NCBI RefSeq assembly: GCF_023243045.1
Contig: NZ_JALKFX010000097.1
Location: forward strand, 1 to 33,702
From: Frankia sp. AgB32
GTDB lineage: Bacteria; Actinomycetota; Actinomycetes; Frankiales; Frankiaceae
DNA: 33,702 bases
Direction: 5' to 3'
The notes beneath the pieces are model-generated. The model did no database searches. It was not told where the DNA came from and saw only the letters and a program-made list of their open reading frames with translations. Within the stretch, counting starts at the first letter, position 1. Each line of letters opens with the position of its first letter. Shown here one piece after another: positions 31,646-33,702 of this stretch. A program made the position numbers and the translations under genes.

Positions 31646-33226
31646 GTGACGGCGGCCGGGCCGGTGGCGGGCGTCGCCGCGGCGCGGGACGCGCGTCGAT
31701 CGCCGGCGGCGCTGCTACGCCGGGACCTCGTCGTCGAGATGCTGCGCGGACCGATGCTGCTCGCCGCGGCCGGGGCCGTCGCGAACTTCCTCAACCTGAT
31801 CATGAACCTGGCGTTGGCCAGGCTCCTGAAGCCGTCCGAGTACGGCGCCGTCGTCGTCCAGACCAACATCTACATGGTGCTGGCGGTGGTCGGCACCGCG
31901 GTGCTCACCGCCGTCGTGCACCGTGACCTCTCCCAGACCGACCGCACCCGCCGGGAACGCCGTAACTGGATCACCCGCCTGCGGCAGGTGATGCGGTTCT
32001 CGGCGGCGGGGGCCGTGGTGGTCGCGCTCGCGCTGTGCCGTCCGGTCGCGGCGCTGCTCGCCTACCCGCATCCGTTCGCGATCGCGGAGGCGGCGATCGG
32101 CGCCGCCCTGTGGGTCAGCGTGTGCGTCGAACGCGGCCTGCTCCAGGCCCGGAGCAACTATCCGGGCCTGGCGCGGAACATGGTGTTCGAGACGATCTTC
32201 CGGGTGGCCTGCATCATCGCGGCGGCCTCCGTCGGGCTCGGCGTGAACGGCGCGGGCCTCGGGCTCTCGGTCGGCGCCCTCGTCGCCACCGTCGCGGCCC
32301 GCCGGACGGTGGCGCTGACCCCGCCGGTCCCCTCGCCACCGGCGGCGGCACCGCTCGTGGACGGCGACGAGGTGGCGGTCGGGTCCCCGCCCGCCGGCGG
32401 CCCGCTCCCGGCCGTGGCGCCGGCGGCGCCGGCCGCCCCGCGGCGGACCCGTGACGCACTGCTCGCGGACACGTCGGTGGCGCTGGCGGCGCTGGTACCG
32501 CTCGCCCTGCTGCAGAACATCGATGTCGTGATCGTCGGCTGGCGCAACCCGGACGGCGCGGGCAGCTACGCGGCGATCTCCACCGCCTGCAAGATCCCGG
32601 TGTTCATCGGGCTGGCGGTCGCGAACTACCTGCTCGCCGAGGCGGCCCGGCGGCGCCGGGAAGGCCGGCCCGCGGGCCGCGCGCTCGCGATGGCGCTGGG
32701 GATCGTCGTCGCCCCCGGGCTGCTGCTGGCGCTGACCGGCGCGGTCGCGGGCCACCTGCTGGTGTCGGTGCTGTTCGGGCCGAAGCTGGCGACCGACGCG
32801 GCGGCGCTGCCGGTGCTCGCGCTGGCGACGACCGCGCTGTCGGTCACCCTGCTGTTCGCGTCGTACCTGCTCGGTGCCGGCACCCGGCGGATCGTCTGGG
32901 TGCTCGCCGTGTGCACGCCCCTGTCCGTGGTGATCCTTGTGTTGGCCGACGGCCGCATCATGCTCACCGCCACGGCCCTGCTGGTTTCCCAGGCGTTCAC
33001 GGCCGCGATGGCGGGATCACTCGTCCTGCGCCTGCACCGCGACGCCCGCCGGGCGGACGACGACCGCCGCGGCACCGATCGCCAGGACACCGTGCCTCTC
33101 GGCCCCGGCGGCCAAGGGCCCGACCGCACTGGGCCCGACCGCACTGGGCCCGACCGCACTGGGCCCGACCGCCGGGACCGTGGCCGGAACCAGGCTGGGA
33201 TACTTGCCGGGCGCTCCCGCGGCTGA
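31646..33226 (+). CDS. Polysaccharide flippase (Wzx/MATE-like)
   Basis: This 526-residue integral membrane protein resembles MOP-superfamily polysaccharide exporters. About twelve hydrophobic segments can be seen, starting with LLAAAGAVANFLNLIMNLALARLLKPSEYGAV, whose LxPSEYG is typical of Wzx-type flippases. A Pro/Ala-rich insertion at about 226-270 splits the two halves. The C-terminus (about 470-526) is charged and contains GPDRT repeats. It should flip a lipid-linked saccharide, fitting the GT2-AftD fusion and acyltransferase upstream. The GTG at 31646 is the only sensible start, but it lies in repeats, so the exact codon is uncertain. Confidence 0.82.
   Translation: MTAAGPVAGVAAARDARRSPAALLRRDLVVEMLRGPMLLAAAGAVANFLNLIMNLALARLLKPSEYGAVVVQTNIYMVLAVVGTAVLTAVVHRDLSQTDRTRRERRNWITRLRQVMRFSAAGAVVVALALCRPVAALLAYPHPFAIAEAAIGAALWVSVCVERGLLQARSNYPGLARNMVFETIFRVACIIAAASVGLGVNGAGLGLSVGALVATVAARRTVALTPPVPSPPAAAPLVDGDEVAVGSPPAGGPLPAVAPAAPAAPRRTRDALLADTSVALAALVPLALLQNIDVVIVGWRNPDGAGSYAAISTACKIPVFIGLAVANYLLAEAARRRREGRPAGRALAMALGIVVAPGLLLALTGAVAGHLLVSVLFGPKLATDAAALPVLALATTALSVTLLFASYLLGAGTRRIVWVLAVCTPLSVVILVLADGRIMLTATALLVSQAFTAAMAGSLVLRLHRDARRADDDRRGTDRQDTVPLGPGGQGPDRTGPDRTGPDRTGPDRRDRGRNQAGILAGRSRG
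33116..33172 (+). repeat. 15-bp tandem repeat at the flippase 3' end
   Basis: GGGCCCGACCGCACT at 33116, 33131 and 33146 plus a partial copy at 33161-33172. It encodes GPDRT repeats in the cytoplasmic tail. Confidence 0.92.
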
Positions 33227-33298
33227 CCGCGGGGCACGCGCGGCGCTCCGGGGCGGACCCCGGGGCCGTGGCCATCAACGATGAAGGGCTCGGCACAC

Positions 33299-33625
33299 AT
33301 GGGCGTATCAGTCGAAACCCTGTCCCCCGGGGACGGCACGACCTTCCCCAAGAAGGGAGACACGGTGACGATTCACTATGTCGGCACGCTGCGCAGCGGC
33401 AAGGTCTTCGACTCGTCGCGGGACCGCGGCGCCCCGTTCACGACCGAGATCGGCGTCGGCCGGGTCATCCGCGGCTGGGACGAGGGCGTTCCCCAGCTCT
33501 CGCTTGGCCAGAAGGCCGTTCTCACCATCAGCCCCGACTTCGGCTACGGCCCGGCCGGCTTCCCGCCCGTCATCCCGCCGAACTCCGAGCTGCTGTTCGA
33601 GGTGGAGCTGCTCGGCATCAACTGA
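33299..33625 (+). CDS. FKBP12-like peptidyl-prolyl cis-trans isomerase
   Basis: This 108-residue single-domain FKBP should catalyse prolyl isomerisation in the cytoplasm. It starts [13 protein letters not shown], followed by [48 protein letters not shown] and FEVELL. The length and residue order match eukaryotic FKBP12 without gaps, including the usual ligand-pocket aromatics (Tyr27, Phe37, Asp38, Phe47, Trp60, Tyr83 and Phe100). Ordinary actinobacterial FKBPs have a different N-terminal region and are longer. The ATG at 33299 is chosen because AAGGG lies about 10 bases upstream and it aligns with the eukaryotic start; an ATG at 33281 is possible. It is 72 bases after the flippase gene and probably separate in function. 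Confidence 0.9.
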   Translation: MGVSVETLSPGDGTTFPKKGDTVTIHYVGTLRSGKVFDSSRDRGAPFTTEIGVGRVIRGWDEGVPQLSLGQKAVLTISPDFGYGPAGFPPVIPPNSELLFEVELLGIN

Positions 33626-33642
33626 CGCCGAGCCGGCGCCGA

Positions 33643-33687
33643 GGGGCCGCGGCCCCCCCGGGCCGCCGCCCCCGCCCGCTGGCGGGC
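33643..33687 (+). terminator. GC-rich hairpins after the FKBP gene
   Basis: GGGGCCGCGGCCCC (33643-33656) is a perfect palindrome 17 bases after the FKBP stop. A second stem, GCCCGC (33674-33679) with GCGGGC (33682-33687), follows. There is no T tract, so these are candidate non-canonical terminators. Confidence 0.4.
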
Positions 33688-33702
33688 CAGCCGTGGCCGG
33701 TC

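Noticed and set aside
1-33702. tRNA, rRNA or riboswitch
   Set aside because: I found no cloverleaf, rRNA-like segment or recognised riboswitch core while reading the gaps, although I could not run a covariance search.

Overview
The window is very GC-rich, gene-dense DNA with many GTG starts and many 1-11 nt gene overlaps. It encodes actinobacterial hallmarks: an AftD-type GT-C glycosyltransferase, a mycothiol-dependent isomerase-like protein, an ECF42 sigma factor paired with a DGPF/YCII protein, and a Nei2-type glycosylase. I infer a filamentous actinobacterium, most likely Frankia-like; the genus is an inference from gene content and style, not proven.

Layout. (1) 1-3503: the end of an oligopeptide-type ABC ATPase translationally coupled to two paralogous luciferase-like flavin monooxygenases. 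(2) 3554-5592, minus strand: a DUF72 protein and an epoxide hydrolase. (3) 5696-6586: a frameshifted LacI-type regulator remnant. (4) 6705-8507: a membrane diguanylate cyclase with GGDEF and I-site. (5) 8872-10686: an ECF42 module (promoter, DGPF protein, sigma factor with long C-terminal domain). (6) 10858-17446: an IclR regulator divergent from a six-gene acyl-CoA-type catabolic operon (flavin split-barrel, enoyl-CoA hydratase, SDR, mycothiol-dependent isomerase-like, acyl-CoA ligase, nitronate monooxygenase-like), with two palindromes in the divergent gap. (7) 17616-21391: an ECF sigma factor, a membrane protein joining a cytoplasmic region to an extracytoplasmic Rieske domain, a copper-type cupredoxin lipoprotein, a Tat-exported metallophosphoesterase and a four-helix membrane protein. 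A three-block motif with identical spacing lies before both the sigma gene and the cupredoxin gene. (8) 21584-24415: a DHFR/RibD-like reductase, a TetR regulator, a degraded patch holding an acyl-CoA carboxylase fragment and a signal-peptide remnant, and Nei2. (9) 24840-33226: an envelope glycopolymer locus with a 1743-residue GT2-AftD fusion, a coupled HHxxxDG acyltransferase and a flippase. (10) 33299-33625: a 108-residue FKBP that looks like eukaryotic FKBP12.

The strongest candidates for something undescribed are the sigma/Rieske/cupredoxin/phosphoesterase operon, read as a possible extracytoplasmic redox or copper sensing system, and the GT2-AftD fusion, which could make and use its own lipid-linked sugar donor. 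A third window-wide feature is a set of short tandem duplications, nearly all with periods divisible by three, concentrated at gene ends and gene junctions; one of them creates the stop/start junction between two genes.
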